Part shown: one piece after another, positions 32,546-45,110 of the stretch | Layout: the number at the start of each line of letters is the position of its first letter | Numbering within the stretch: position 1 is the first letter of the stretch | Notes under the pieces: generated by a model | Told to the model about the DNA's origin: nothing | Database searches by the model: none | The model's input: the letters and a program-made list of their open reading frames with translations, nothing else | Position numbers and translations under genes: made by a program | NCBI RefSeq assembly: GCF_048128805.1 | Contig: NC_136013.1 | Span: 1,057,126 to 1,121,125, forward strand | From: Centroberyx gerrardi | Lineage: Eukaryota > Chordata > Actinopteri > Beryciformes > Berycidae | Direction: 5' to 3' | DNA length: 64,000 nucleotides

Positions 32546-33165
32546 CAATAGAATGTAGCTTTGCAATATAAATAGCAATAAACACTCAACATAAGAGAAA
32601 TAAGCACAAACAACACAAAATTCTCAATTTCAAGTAATAATTGTATTAGATCAAAATAAGAAAGAATGTGAGTTCAGTTAATTTTAGTTTAGTTAATAAC
32701 GTAACAAAAAAAATCACTTTGGGTTTTCCTGGTACTCCAAATGAAACATCAAAACAAGGAAGTAATCCAGCCAATCACAAATCAGTCCGACAGTTCTATC
32801 GAAGTTCAGTTCTCTTCATCAACAAAAAGAAAACTAATCTTCATAAAAACCCGCCAATGTTCAGTTCGAAAAGAAATTAGGGTAACCCTTCGTTTTACAG
32901 GTCCCTAACAACGTATGAACTATTCCTAATTAGACGTTAACAAAAATGCTATTACACAGTAACGTGGCTGCGTTATTTGATCTTAAATGATGTTATTGTC
33001 TAACTGGCCTAACTTACCATTTAGTTATTGCACTGTTAATTTCTAACAATGTATGAACTGTTCATTAACAAAAAATAATTATACAACAACATATTTGCGT
33101 TCATATGTATTTACATAGTACTGCGACCTGTAATATGAAGCGGGTGTAAGTGGACAATAATTCAT
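32546..33165. other. AT-rich sequence with a possible MITE
   Basis: Between about 32877 and 33152 the ends are imperfect inverted repeats (GGGTAACCCTTCG..TTTTACAGGTCC and its reversed partner). Target duplication not clear. No gene. The right part (from 33055) is shared with 59850 onward. Confidence 0.4.
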
Positions 33166-34010
33166 ACAATGTGACCATGTTTATTTTCTTTATTGACATT
33201 TAAATGGTACATTTAAACGGGACAGCAGCTTACATTCCATACAGACCAGACCGTAAAGTGCCGGGGGATCAATTTTACAGACACTGAGACGTTCGCTAGC
33301 TTTAGCCTATCCGGGGGTGAGTGAAAGGTTATGCATGCTATGAACTTCAGCACCCTCCTGGGAGCTAGCATGGCTAACTTTTCTAGAGTGCTGACTGTTA
33401 GCTAACGGTTGGCCATATTAGCTTCCAGTCATGTGCCTGCGTTCGTTGTAGTAGAAGTAATAGTAGTAGTAGTAGTATTAGTAGCAGTAGTAGTAGGAGT
33501 AGTAGTAGTAGCAGTAGCCTAGTAATAGTAGTAGTAGTAGTAGCAGTAGGAGTAGTTGTAGAAAGGTTGAGGGTCGAGTTACTTTATAAACTCAGCTTTA
33601 TTTATTAGCATCAACTGCAACAGCTAACAACTAACAACTGTCGTAACACTTAACATGTGACTATTGCCCATATATAGATATATATATGACAGTAGTAGTA
33701 GCAGCAGTAGTAGTATCTTGTAGTAGCAGTGGTAGTAGCAGTAGTAGTAGTAGCAGCAGTAGTAGTAGTAGTAGCGGTAGTAGTACTGGTAGCAGTAGTA
33801 GTAGTAGCAGCAGTAGTAGGAGTAGCAGTAGTAGTAGCATCAGCATTAGTAGTAATAGTATTTTTACCACAGCGCAGCCGAGGGCATTACACGGCAAGTT
33901 CAGGTCATGCATTCAGTCACTTAGTCAGTCAGTCAGGTAATGCTTAGTGAGATGTCGCTTCGTGAGATGGCCTCTAGAGGGCGTCTCTGACTAAGAGACG
34001 CCCTCTAGTG
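33166..34010. repeat. Spacer repeat block with TAG/CAG triplet arrays
   Basis: Shared with 59950-60460. Contains TAG-type triplet runs at about 33449-33555 and 33689-33862. In the other copy the site is a pure CAG run. Long frames through these runs (poly-Leu, poly-Ser) are repeat artefacts. Confidence 0.75.
33974..34008. repeat. Perfect hairpin, 14-bp arms
   Basis: CTAGAGGGCGTCTC and its exact reverse complement, with a 7-nt loop. The paralogous site near 60429 is imperfect. Confidence 0.85.
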
Positions 34011-34984
34011 TGTTCCAGGTTTGGCAAAAGCTGTTGATGCTATAAAAGTGATGCCCATCCCCTAACTGGTACCCTTGTACACAATAATATTCAGTTCATA
34101 AGAAAGTCTCAACATGGTGCATTAATTTAAATCATCCAGCACATGTATAATAAATATTAATGAATAATATTTTGAGAGCTGACTTTTTTGTCACGTCATG
34201 TTTCCTCTAGCAAGAGGAAGTTGAGCAAGTTTTGAGGGAAGTGGCACAAAATAGTGATACTCAGGTACAATCACCTTCAAACAAGGAAATGCTAGTAAAA
34301 TATGAACCAAATGAATTGTATTTTTTTAAAGGTAATGTTGTCCATTCTATCAGTATCTTAGCAAGGACAATAAGAGATTGAGGAAGTCAGGGTCACCAAC
34401 CAAACCCAGATCTAGACAGGACACTGCACCACCCATGGCTTCACTAAAGCCTTTTTCTGTTTATTTTATGTTTTCAGCTGTTGGTGCCAAGTTATAATAA
34501 TTATTTAAAACAATTCCATTCTATTATAATAGAGATGTATGTTATAAGATCTTTAATTTCATCAATTTACGATTTAAGTTAACTGCATAGTGATGTGTAC
34601 ATTACAGGATTCTTCAATGCGAAGCATCTTGTAACTGGGCTTGTAACGCAGTAGAGTGCCCCAAATGCTGCCCAATTTGATCTGTAAGGTAAAATACATG
34701 GAATGTCCCTCCCAGGTTCAGCCCCACATTACTTGGGCTCAGCCCCAGATGTATTCAAACCTTGGTGACGCCCCTGCCTCCCACACTGAGCCCCACTCTC
34801 TGCTGTTAATTTACATACATCTACTTCTTCCGTTGCCCTATAAACCTTAATGTTAGGTAACGTTATTACCTGTGGTATTTAAGTGACGTTAGTGGAATTA
34901 TTTAACTGATAACCGTGTCGTAATGCTTCAGTGCAGTGAATTGAATTGAACACGCGCCATGGGTCTGTACAGGATCTGTGCTTG
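34011..34984. other. Unclassified intergenic sequence
   Basis: Mostly unique and AT-rich. No gene, RNA or terminal repeat seen. The last 150 bases are shared with 60590-60715. Confidence 0.5.
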
Positions 34985-35308
34985 TTTATGCTTAATGTTC
35001 TGGAATGTTTTATTCCATGTATTTTGTTTCACATTTTATCTCTTATTTCTATCCCAGCTGTCTTTTCTCCTGTGAGGCACTTTGTAAGAACTTTGTAACT
35101 CTGTTTTGATAAATGCTATAAGGTAAGTTATTGTTATTATTATTATTATTATTGTTGAGGAATACGTGTCTTGTTAATGGAGACATCAGCAGTGACTGTT
35201 GAGAAAGAAAAGTGTAATAAGCTTTATTTTTTCTGCCATACTTTTTTCTGCCATACATTCATAAGCTTATTTCTCTGAGAGGCACCTGCCATGCCAAATT
35301 TTTAAGAT

Positions 35309-36286
35309 TTATTCTGTGAACAGTTTTATGTCTGAAATGTCAGAATTAAAGATTTTACCTGAAATGATCACTCGAAATGCCTTTCTGAACCAACTGTAAA
35401 AGAATGCGTACACCAAAGGATTCACAGTAGAATTCAAATAGCCGACCCACAACAGTGTTTCGAACAATGCCGGTGGAGTCGAGTAACTGATGAAGGGATC
35501 AATGACGTTACACACAAAAAAAGGAGTCCAAAAAGAAAGAAATGCCCCCATGATGATAGCGAGTGTTTTGGTGGCTTTAGTTTGGGACGGATCAGATGTT
35601 CTCGTGTTGTGGATGCTGCGCACTTGTCTCTGTGCCACCAGGAAAATCTTCAGGTAAATGCCGAGCATGACAACTCCGGGAATGTAAAAGGAGAGAACCG
35701 ATGAGACTGTACTCGACAGTCCACTCTGAAACAAAACACATCCTCCTTCACATGCAACATGATCATAGTAGAACTCCTCAATTCCCAAAATATTGAGCTT
35801 GAGGAAGATCATTCCAAAGCCCACTACAGCCGAAACACTCCAACTGACCAGAATCATGATCAACACAGCATTAACAGTTATTTTACTTCTATACAGCAGA
35901 GGCTGGCAAACAGCATAATATCGGTCAATCGATATGAAAGACAGATTTAGAATTGAGGCTGTGCACAACAAGACATCAGCACTGTTGTAGACTTTACAGA
36001 ATACATCTCCAAAATACCAGCAGGTCTCCACACATCGGATCATACTGGGGACCATGACCAGCAGCCCCAGCAGCAGGTCGGAGACGGCCAGGGAGAGGAT
36101 GAGGTAGTTGGTGGGAGTGTGGAGCTGCTTGAACTGAGCGACCGACACGACGACCAGAACGTTCCCACACACCGTCAAGACGACCATGACGCCCAGCAGC
36201 AGGTAGAGAGAGACGCGGACAGACAGAGGATAGATGGTCCTCAGACAGGAAGTGTTCCTGGACTCAAAACAGAGCGCTGGCTCCAT
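35309..36286 (-). CDS. Trace amine-associated receptor 1-like, copy B
   Basis: 325 residues with the full set of TAAR1 pocket residues described for copy A (Asp104, S195, S199, W253, F256-257, Y283) and intact DRY and NSTVNPLVY. Copy-specific residues: D175 in ECL2 (Thr in the other copies), L190, V197 and P272. It shares V33 and V79 with copy C, and Y100 with copy A. Next to the orthosteric site the acidic ECL2 residue could alter access of charged amines; this is inference. Immediate upstream sequence is the same L2-type tail. Confidence 0.93.
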   Translation of the reverse strand: MEPALCFESRNTSCLRTIYPLSVRVSLYLLLGVMVVLTVCGNVLVVVSVAQFKQLHTPTNYLILSLAVSDLLLGLLVMVPSMIRCVETCWYFGDVFCKVYNSADVLLCTASILNLSFISIDRYYAVCQPLLYRSKITVNAVLIMILVSWSVSAVVGFGMIFLKLNILGIEEFYYDHVACEGGCVLFQSGLSSTVSSVLSFYIPGVVMLGIYLKIFLVAQRQVRSIHNTRTSDPSQTKATKTLAIIMGAFLSFWTPFFVCNVIDPFISYSTPPALFETLLWVGYLNSTVNPLVYAFFYSWFRKAFRVIISGKIFNSDISDIKLFTE

Positions 36287-38270
36287 CTGTCTGGATAAAC
36301 TTTATTTATAAAGCACTTTTCAAAACCAAAGTTACAGAGTGTTTCACAACAAGGAACAAGTGCAAGGAAGAAAACATTAAAATTAAACTGAAGGTACTGA
36401 TTAAATAAGTATAGCAAAGAGATAAAAACACAAACAAAGGACAAGTGACAGTAAATAACACAAAATATGATTAAATGATGATTAAAAAATGCAATAATGA
36501 ACGAGGCAAACTTGATTGACAGGATTAAAGATAAGCTTTTCGATAAAAGTCTGTTTTTAGGAGTGATTTAAAAGATGATACTGACTTAGTCAGCCACACA
36601 GTTTCACGCCTGTTCCACAAGACAATGAACCATACTCAGAGTAAGTAACTTATAGGTGAAGAGTTCTATAGTTAATAAAATATTTGTCATAATAAAACTT
36701 TACATTTGAGAATTGCTTCAACTGTATGAAATTCAATATATTGGCATGCCCAATCATCTGAGTGTCTTCCTAGTTGTGAAAAAGGTTCATAAAAGTCACA
36801 TTTTCACCTGTAACTTATGTATCTTATGTTTGGTTCACCAGGGAAACAAACATGTTGTCTAACAATTCCACTTTTTTCCTATTTGAACAGAGATGTTATG
36901 AAATCATACTGTTTACAATATGTGGAAAAAAACAGATACAACACACATTGGGTTAGTGACATGAAGCTCATATAGAAAAATTCCATAATCTGAAAATGAA
37001 AAGTGATTTGATGCTGCTATTCCAGTCAGAAATAAATTCATGCCAAGAAGTCACAGAAATATCAGCAGCTAACTGATTCCCTGTTTAGCAAAGGCTATCT
37101 GATGTTTCTGCTTGCTTTTTACTTCTTCAGGACACAAAGAACAAACCTCTCCTGTTGTTGAAAACTAGTTTAAATACTTATATTTGCAGAAATACATGGA
37201 GATTATGAAGCATTCTTGAATAAGCTTTTAAATAGATTTCCCTGCATTGTTTCAGCTAATCTACCATGACAAAGTAACACACTGCTTGTGGAATTATTAT
37301 TTTCTGTGATGTTTCACAGTAAATTCACACAAATGGTTTAAATGTATTCAAATCACCAGCCATGATTAAACCAAAATTCGTCCTGTTCACATGGGATGGG
37401 CTTGATTTTTTTCACATACACATCTACTGCTCCACTCCTCTTATGTAGTTCTATAACAGGAGTGGAGAACTGCCATATGATTTGTGATGTCTTCATTTTA
37501 CACCAATGCCACTGAGGATGTTGTGATATTTAGCTAATCATTCCCTCAATAATTAATCAGAGAATAAATCATTTTATGGAGACATCAACCAACAGTCAAT
37601 AGTTAAAGGATAAATCCGGTCATTTTCAACATGGGCCTTATTTACCTGTTTTTTTGCCGTCATGACAATTGATTGTGTTCAAGATGTCATCACTCACTTC
37701 ACTGTGGAGCTTGACGTGGTTTCAGTTAAACAGGAGCACTGCTGTCCAATACACACATACAGGGCCAACGTCATGTCCAACAGCTGAACCCAAAAAAGTG
37801 ATTAAAAACCATCTTTTCAACACAATAACACCCACACTGCAGTTGAACATGTCTTTAAATAGCACACCAATAGATTGGATCATTTTTAAAACTGACTGCT
37901 GACATCGGTGGATTCTCTGCTGTGTTCACCGCTTGTGTTGACTCACTTCCTAAATTTGTGATGCCAGGTGGGAAATAACGGAGGCGCAAAAAATTCCCCA
38001 CATATTCTGCTTCATTACCACTAGGAGGTTGATGTAAGTGTTTTTTCCCAGTCAGCAAGTCATATTTACAGAAAATCCAATATGCACTGAACGCAGCATC
38101 AGAGTTCTTGAGTTCTAGCTCATGCTAGTTAAAATAACATAACTAATACTGCAATATAGAGTTTCAGGCGATTGTTAATCGGTAATTGGATGCAGGAAGG
38201 TTCCACTGCAGTGAGTGTTAATGTGTTTTAATCACTTTCTGGGTTCAGCTATAGGAGATTACCTGTTGGC

Positions 38271-38303
<33 letters not shown>

Positions 38304-38682
38304 TGAACTGAAGCTACATCAAGCTCTACAGTGAAATAAGTCATGACATTTTCACACATTTTCAACACAATCAAACATCATGATGGCAAAATCTAAGGCA
38401 CAGGTTGCAAATATTAATAAATAATTATCCTTTAAAAAGTACTACATTCTAAAGTAATCCTAGCATAGCAATAATGCAGCAATAATAAAAAGTGTTTATA
38501 CAATACTCAACGTGTGAACACGAGCTAGCTTCCCAGAAACACATCATACCTGAATGCAGAAACATTTAATGTCTCTTACCTCACACACTCACAGCTGGAC
38601 AGAATGAGCGTCCTGTGTGTTTCCTGACACACCGTCACAGCTGTAACTGTCGGTCTCTGTCTGGCCTTTAAAGCCCGAGGCT

Positions 38683-38739
38683 CTGTGGACTGCAGTGTCT
38701 CCTGTGGACTGCAGTGTCTCCTGTGGACTGCAGTGTCTC
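38683..38739. repeat. 19-bp tandem repeat, three units
   Basis: Same unit as 25415-25490, shortest array of the three in the window. Confidence 0.95.
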
Positions 38740-38989
38740 CTGGCCGCCAGCCGCCTCAGGGAGTGAAGCTGGACACTCGTCCCAGTGGATGATGGACCGC
38801 ACTCACTGCTGTTTATATTCAACTCTTCTTACATCTCTTTTCATGTTGTAAGGATAACTTGACTACTGACTAAAATGTTTGTCATCCGATCAGGCCAGGA
38901 TAGATTATATATAATAATAATAATGATAATAATAATAATAATAATAATAATACACTTTTCAAAATAGGGTCAAACAAGTGTAAAATGAC

Positions 38990-40660
38990 AAATGATAACT
39001 TGAAAAAAGTGGGTCTTTAAGAGCGTTTTAAAAATACACCCTTAGCTAATCTGAGCTCTTTGGGAAGCGCATTCCATAGTTTTGGGGCCCTGAAAGCAAA
39101 TGTTCGATCCCCTCTTGAAATGAATTTGGATCTAAGACTATAGGAGAGACTTACCCGCAGACCTCAGGTTACAATCAGGCTCATAAGGAATTAATAGATC
39201 TAAAATGTATTCTGGGGCCTGTCTAAGATGTGCTGTAAAACTGATAAGTAAAATTTTAAAATCAATTCTAAAGTTACGGAAGCGTAATGCATTCACTTGA
39301 GAAAAAAAAATTGCCCTGTTTTTCTGAATTAACAAGATAATTATCTCAGAATTCTGAGAAAAGTTTTCATGGAAAAAAAAATTCTGCTCTGTTTTTCTTA
39401 ATTAACGAGATACCTCAAAATCCTGCGAGAAGCTCTCACCTGCATGGAGTAGCCTACGGTTGCAATACCATCTATATTACTTAAAGACACGAGTATCTCC
39501 CAATGTTTCAAACCAAAAGCAAAATAAAACTGGATTCAACTCAGAAATTCAGAATTCAGAAATTCAAATTCAAATTTCAAATTTTTTTTTCTCAAGTGAA
39601 TGCATTACGCTTCCGTATAAAGTTTATAGGCAGCCAGTGCAAGGATGCTTGGACAGGGGTGATATGCTGCCGTTTCTTTAGACCCATTAGCATTCTGGCA
39701 GCAGCGTTTTGGACTAGCTGAAGGCGTGAGATTTGTTTCTGGGTGAGGCAGGAATAGAGGGAGTTACAGTAATCCAGGCGAGAGGATATAAAAGCATGAA
39801 TTACTTTTTGCAAGTCATTAAAAGACAGGAATGTTCTGATTTTAGAAATAGTCCTAAGCTGAAGAAAGCAAGTCTGAACAACTTTCTTAACCTGCTCCTC
39901 AAATTGAGATCCTGATCAAAAACCACACCCAAGTTCCTCGCAGAAGTTTTGACGTAAGGTCCCAAAGAACCTAGATCATTCTGAAAAGAGTTGATGGAGT
40001 GAGGGGGGCCAATTAGCAATATTTCAGACTTATTGTCGTTTAGGTGCAAATGGTTTTGGGACATCCAACTTTTAATGTCTTTTAGGCCGTTGTGAAGGGA
40101 GGCTAGTCCATGAGGCTCATTGGGAGTGATAGGCACATATAGCTGCTTATCATCTGCGTAACAATGGAAGGAGATGTTATGATCACGAATTATGTGACCT
40201 AATGGGAGCATATGAAGGGAGAAGAGAATTGGACCCAAAATTGAACCTTGAGGTACAACACATGTAATGTGGGCAGGATGAGGAGGTACCTGACAACAGA
40301 ATAACTGAGTGGGGGGAACAATCTGAGCTCTGATGTCAGCAACTTTCTCGTTAAAGAATGTGAGAAATTCTTTGCGTTTGATAGGGGAACATTTAGTATG
40401 AGATGAGGGGCTGACAACACGATTAACAGTATTGAATAACACCCTTGAGTTCTGACAATTTTTTGAGAAAACAAGGCCATTCTTGTGTCTTTAACGGCTT
40501 TCTGGTAGGTGCACATTAAACTTTTTAGGATCTCGTAAGAGACCTGTAGTTTATTTGATTTCCAGTTACGCTCGGCTTTGCGACACTCTCTTTTTAGAGT
40601 CCGAGTGTGCTCATTAAGCCAGGGCAATGACTTTGGCTTGGAGGTCCTTATTTTCATCGG
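38990..40660 (-). pseudogene. L2-type LINE fragment (unit B), interrupted by a MITE
   Basis: Minus-strand frames: 40199-40657 with KPKSLPWLNEHTRTLKREC, 39801-40442 with a further RT portion ([16 protein letters not shown] and [13 protein letters not shown], the YADD active-site box), and 39592-39813 with the C-terminal NSLYSCLTQKQISRLQLV. It keeps more of the RT than the copy in unit A. The MITE at 39276-39616 splits the last part, and there is an internal deletion between the linker and RT regions. Confidence 0.85.
39276..39616. mobile_element. 341-bp MITE with 36-bp perfect TIRs
   Basis: Ends ACGGAAGCGTAATGCATTC... and its exact reverse complement, running inward through CTTGAG and a poly-A/T stretch. 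TAAAGTT stands on both sides (39269-39275 and 39618-39624), so the target duplication is 7-8 bp, as in hAT elements. The uninterrupted L2 site is visible in unit A at 26159-26175. Confidence 0.85.
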
Positions 40661-41930
40661 AGCAATAGAGTCCAGAATATTTGTGCATTTATCATTTCAA
40701 ACTTTGACTAGCTTTTGATTGGATTGCAACTCCTGTTTTGCAAGTACAATCCTCAGTTTACATTTACGAATCACCATTTACGCCTTGCCTCAGTTTTTCC
40801 ATTGGTGAAGAAGGCTGAGGAGAGGAGAGGAGAGAGACAAGTGCATGCGTAAAAGCATATTCCCAAAATGATTTAATGGACAGAGCTAATTACAAATGTA
40901 TAAATATTTGACATTTAATGTTGCAAATGTTATCCATACTGGTTATTTCCTATTATTTTATAACACTGTAAGGTAGGCTATAGGAAATGTGAGATGAGTG
41001 CGTGCATAAACGGTCATTCCCAGAATTCCATACAGTAAATTCCCGATTTTTGAAGAATCCTTTTTAAATAGTTTTTTAAATAACTTATAGTTCGTTACTG
41101 TTTATCATTTAATTGCGCAATTCTTTTTGTAGTTTTGCTCACTCAAGTGCTTTTGGCGATGTACCTAATATTTAATATAATTAAGTAATATGCCTACGTT
41201 TACCCCTGTATCTATTGTATTTAACAAATAAATACACAGACACTAATTTGATTGTGTTGTTTATATTCGAAAGCAGGAGTTTTGAAGTAGGCTATGACAT
41301 TTTGATGTTGGTTTAAGGCCTACAGCTGACACATTTGTGTATTATGTTTTCATCAACACTTTCATCAACACACATCAAAAAGTTGTTGAAAAAGGAGAAA
41401 TTGAGTAGCCTAAAAATTAATTTCATACTGGCGAAAGGCATAAGCCTATTTGCCTACATAAAAAAGCAGCCATGAGTTTCACTCTCCAGACATATGAAAA
41501 ATATTGGCATATAAGAATAGGCTACACAATGTAATTAGGACTATAGCCCACATGTTTATTTTTCATAAAAACTAATCCATATAAATGTTTGTGAAAAGAT
41601 GATATATTAATTGGGCAATAATTTGATAAACGGTTAGGACCAGCAGATTATAATTTTACCTTATCCCAAATATATTATATGAAAATATGATTATAGTCCT
41701 ATTCTGCTAAGTAAGACGTGTTTCATATTCAATTATAGGCTACTACACAATCGGCCTAGTTTAAGCCCAATCCTTCCTATCAAGAAAACCAATATAGCAA
41801 GTTAAAAACAACAACAACAACAACAACAATAATAATAATAATAATAATAAAGAATAGTTATACAAATAGTAATACTTCCATATACTGGTGTAGTACTGTA
41901 AGTGCCTTGCTTAAACCAGAACTTGTATTT
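40661..41930. other. Unclassified AT-rich sequence
   Basis: No gene recognised. Ends in (AAC)n(AAT)n at about 41806-41850, followed by a short repeat (41855-41930) also found at 30690-30770. Confidence 0.5.
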
Positions 41931-41934
41931 TGAA

Positions 41935-42805
41935 ACTGTCAAGGTGGTTAAGCATACGTCTTGCGATGCACCTGGACACATCATCAGTGATGTTCCTGGT
42001 TCATCGGGTGTTTCGGGTCTCATAACATCAGACACCCTCACCCAGGCGACCCAGCCAGGGTTGATCAAGCCCCAGCTTGTGCCCAGGTAGCACTACTTCA
42101 CCCATGGATCCACTCTCCTGATCCACAACCACCTGCAGGCAACTTCAGTTGCCTCTATCAAACATGACAGTTTTCTTCACTGGGCGGAGGCGCTTACAGT
42201 TGCTGATCCCGCTGCAGATGGTGTCTGCTATGACCTTCAGCACCTGGTCATGGCGCCAGTGGTAGCGTCCCTTGCCCCGGGCTCTCAGACAGCAGCTGAG
42301 GATGTGCTCGAGGGTTCCCCTCTTCAGGCACAGCAGGCACGCTGGAGAGTCGATCTTCCCCCAGCCGAATAGGTTGGATGGGCTCGGTAGAACGCCGTAA
42401 ACCTCTTGGATTAAGAACTTGATGCACTGAGGCTCGGCCTTCCAGAGCTCAGGCCATGAGACCTTTCTCTCCACCGCCTGCTCCCATCTTGTCCAAGCTC
42501 CCTGCTGCCTCATCCTGACCATCCTGCTGGCTCGCTCCTCGTCAACTGCTGCACGCACCTCTGCCTGGACCAGCTTCCTCCCATACTTCCCCTGGGCCTT
42601 GTCGTAGCGTGGTGTTGAAATGCTACCAAGGCCAGCTCTTCCACGGGTCACCATCCACACCAGCACGCTGTGCTGCAATTGAGACTCTGCGTTCTCCACT
42701 GCCTCTGCTGCCCTCCACTTCTTTCCTGTCCTGACCTCGATGCTGGCCTGGGAGACTTTTGGGTCGCGAGATTCCCAGCACTGCAGAACCTCCCTTGTAC
42801 GGGTC
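41935..42805 (-). pseudogene. LINE-C 3' fragment
   Basis: Minus-strand frame 42145-42699 encodes GRAGLGSISTPRYDKAQGKY, QQGAWTRWEQAVERKVSWPE, the CLLCLKRGTLEHILSCC tail and YHWRHDQVLKVIADTICSGI. It keeps the region that the Harbinger piece interrupts at 29120, which defines the empty site. It is cut at 42805 by the Gmr1-like LTR. Confidence 0.75.
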
Positions 42806-43138
42806 TGTGAAGTCTGGGAGGCAGATCAACTCATTTTAAGCCCATGGTGAGGCACATTTATTCGAGCAGAACTTTTTACAGGTGCTACCACCAGCCCAAG
42901 CAGCATTACCCAAACAGCCTTGGATCCCCACACACAGTCACTCCTTATATACCTCCCTACCCAGGTGCTTAATTAGTGGACCAAACTACCAACAGGGGAG
43001 CTCCAACAAGAACATACTTAAACATATAAATTAACACATTTACAGATATATTTAACGGTTATACAATTTGTAGTTTCCTATATATATATTACAATAATTT
43101 AGGAAATATTAACTACTAACAATAAAACCTTACTATAA
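42806..43138 (-). repeat. Probable 3' LTR of the Gmr1-like element
   Basis: On the minus strand it follows a run of G (43139-43152), contains TATATAAGG near 42952 and AATAAATGTG near 42858, and ends in ACTTCACA against LINE-C. No second LTR is available for comparison, so the inner boundary is inferred. Confidence 0.55.
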
Positions 43139-43572
43139 CTCCCCCCCCCCCTTAGGATGTCCCCCCCTCAATTAGCAATGGGAGGACCCAGAACTATAAA
43201 TTTGGCTACCGTTGCTGTAGGAGTCTTTTGCCCGAACACCAGGACCTACAACACACACTGGTAAGTACATCGAGAGAAACAGCAGAAATGGTTACCGTTG
43301 CAATTATGTTAGCAGTATTTGGACTACCATCAAACAATAGACAGCCAGCATGCCTGTTTGTGGTATTGCCCCAACCGCTTCTCCATGTCTCCTGCCTTGT
43401 GTCGGACTGACTTCCATGGCTGCCAAGAACTGCAGACCAGTGAATCCTCCTAAGTTACACAAGCACAGACATTAATAAAACACACAGCACACAACATGAT
43501 GTGAGGGAAGTGAGGGAACTCCATCACATTTCCTTCCCCCTCTCCCCAGAGTTCCTAAGGCCACCAATCACT

Positions 43573-44970
43573 TCAATCGCCCTCCTCCGGGATGCAGGAA
43601 AGACAATCTGCCACCAGGTTGGTCTTTCCCGCCCTATACTTCACAGTGAAGGTATATGGCTGCAATGACAGATACCACCCAGCAATCCTCATGTTGGCAT
43701 CTCGCATTTTCTGCAGCCACTGCAATGCCCTGTGGTCTGTTTCAAGCACAAAGTCTCTTCCTAGCAAATAGCACCTCAACGATTCCATTGCCCACTTCAT
43801 TGCCAGGCATTCTTTCTCTATCGTGGAATACTTGGTCTCCCTGGGCAGCAGCTTCCGACTCAGGAACACCACTGGCCTCTGTTCCTCATCCACTTCCTGC
43901 AGCAGCACAGCTCCCAAGCCCACTCCTGATGCGTCTGTCTGCAAGGTAAAGGGCTTAGAGAAGTCAGGGGTATGGAGGACTGAGGACTCACAAATGGCTC
44001 CTTTCAGCTCCTTGAAAGCCTTGTCGCAGTCATCAGACCATCTCACTCTGTTCGGTGCTGAATCCTTCTCCAGGTCGGTTAGCACTGCAGAGATGTCAGC
44101 AAAGTTAGGGATAAATCTCCTGTACCACCCCACTAACCCCATGAAAGATTTCACCTTTCTCTTGGTTGTAGGCACTGGGAACTCCTGGATTGCCTCCACC
44201 TTTCCCACTTGTGGTCTGATCATCCCATTCCCAATCCTGAACCCCAGGTACTGTACCTCTCTGTGGGCAAAAGCACATTTTCCCGGATTGATGGTGAGAC
44301 CTGCCTCTTTTATGTGCTGGAGCACCTGGCGGACATGTGCTACATGGTCTTCCCAGGAGTTGCTAAAGATGACCACGTCATCTAGATAGGCTGCCGCAAA
44401 CTCTGGGACCTCCTTTAGCACATGATCCATCAGCCTCTGAAATGTGGCTGGTGCCCCATGCAGGCCAAAAGGCATCACTGTGAACTGGAACATGCCGAAT
44501 GGTGTCTTGAAGGCAGTGAGCTCTTTGGATTCTGGAGCGAAGGGCACCAGCCAGTACCCCTTGCTCAAATCCAGTGTGGTGATGTACCTGGCTCCTCCCA
44601 CTCTCTCCAACAGCTCATCCACTCGTGGCATGTTGTATGGGTCAAACTTGGAAACTGCATTCACTAGTCGCAGGTCAATGCAAAACCTAATAGTGCCGTC
44701 TTTTTTGGGGATCAGCACAATAGGACTGCACCATTCGCTACAAGAAGGTTCAACCACACCCAGGGCCAACATTATCTCCAGTTCCTGCTTTAGAGCTGAC
44801 AGCAGCCTCTCTGGGATCCGGTAGGACTTCTGACAAGCTGGGGTGTTGTCCTTCAGGTAAATTCTGTGATGAATCAGGTTGGTGTACCCCGGCTTTTCCT
44901 GGAACAGCTCCGGTTCCAGCAGTTCAATCAGATCCTGTTTCTGGGCATCAGACAAATGATTCAACTCCAC
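43573..44970 (-). pseudogene. Gmr1-like reverse transcriptase-RNase H
   Basis: 465 open codons. RT motifs: CSPIVLIPKKDGTIRFCID, LDLSKGYWLVPF, PFGLHGAPATFQRLMD and AAYLDDVVIFSNSWEDH. RNase H: LQTDASGVGLGAVLLQE and ETDHRALQWLQ, followed by VKYRAGKTNLVADCLS. No integrase follows it; the frame ends at 43573 and leads to the LTR. The frame is intact, which suggests a fairly recent copy, but the upstream integrase has a stop and a shift. Confidence 0.9.
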
Positions 44971-45110
44971 CAGATATTGTTCTGATGGTGCAGGGAAAAC
45001 ATTTCTGAGGTCTCCTCATGCCCACTTACTGCTCTCTCTCACTTTCCTTCACTGGTTCTGGCCTAGCATGAAACTCTTTCAGCAAATTAACATGAAAGGT
45101 TTGATACTTC

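Larger units (their letters stand above)
34985..38990 (-). repeat. TAAR1-like tandem unit B
   Basis: Homologous to units A, C and D, and includes the 426 bp missing in A. Beyond the receptor it holds a TG run at about 38273-38301 and the 19-bp repeat. An L2 fragment continues to 40660. Confidence 0.85.

Noticed and set aside
33661-33947. Poly-Leu, poly-Ser and poly-Val frames
   Set aside because: Translations of TAG/CAG triplet repeats in several frames.
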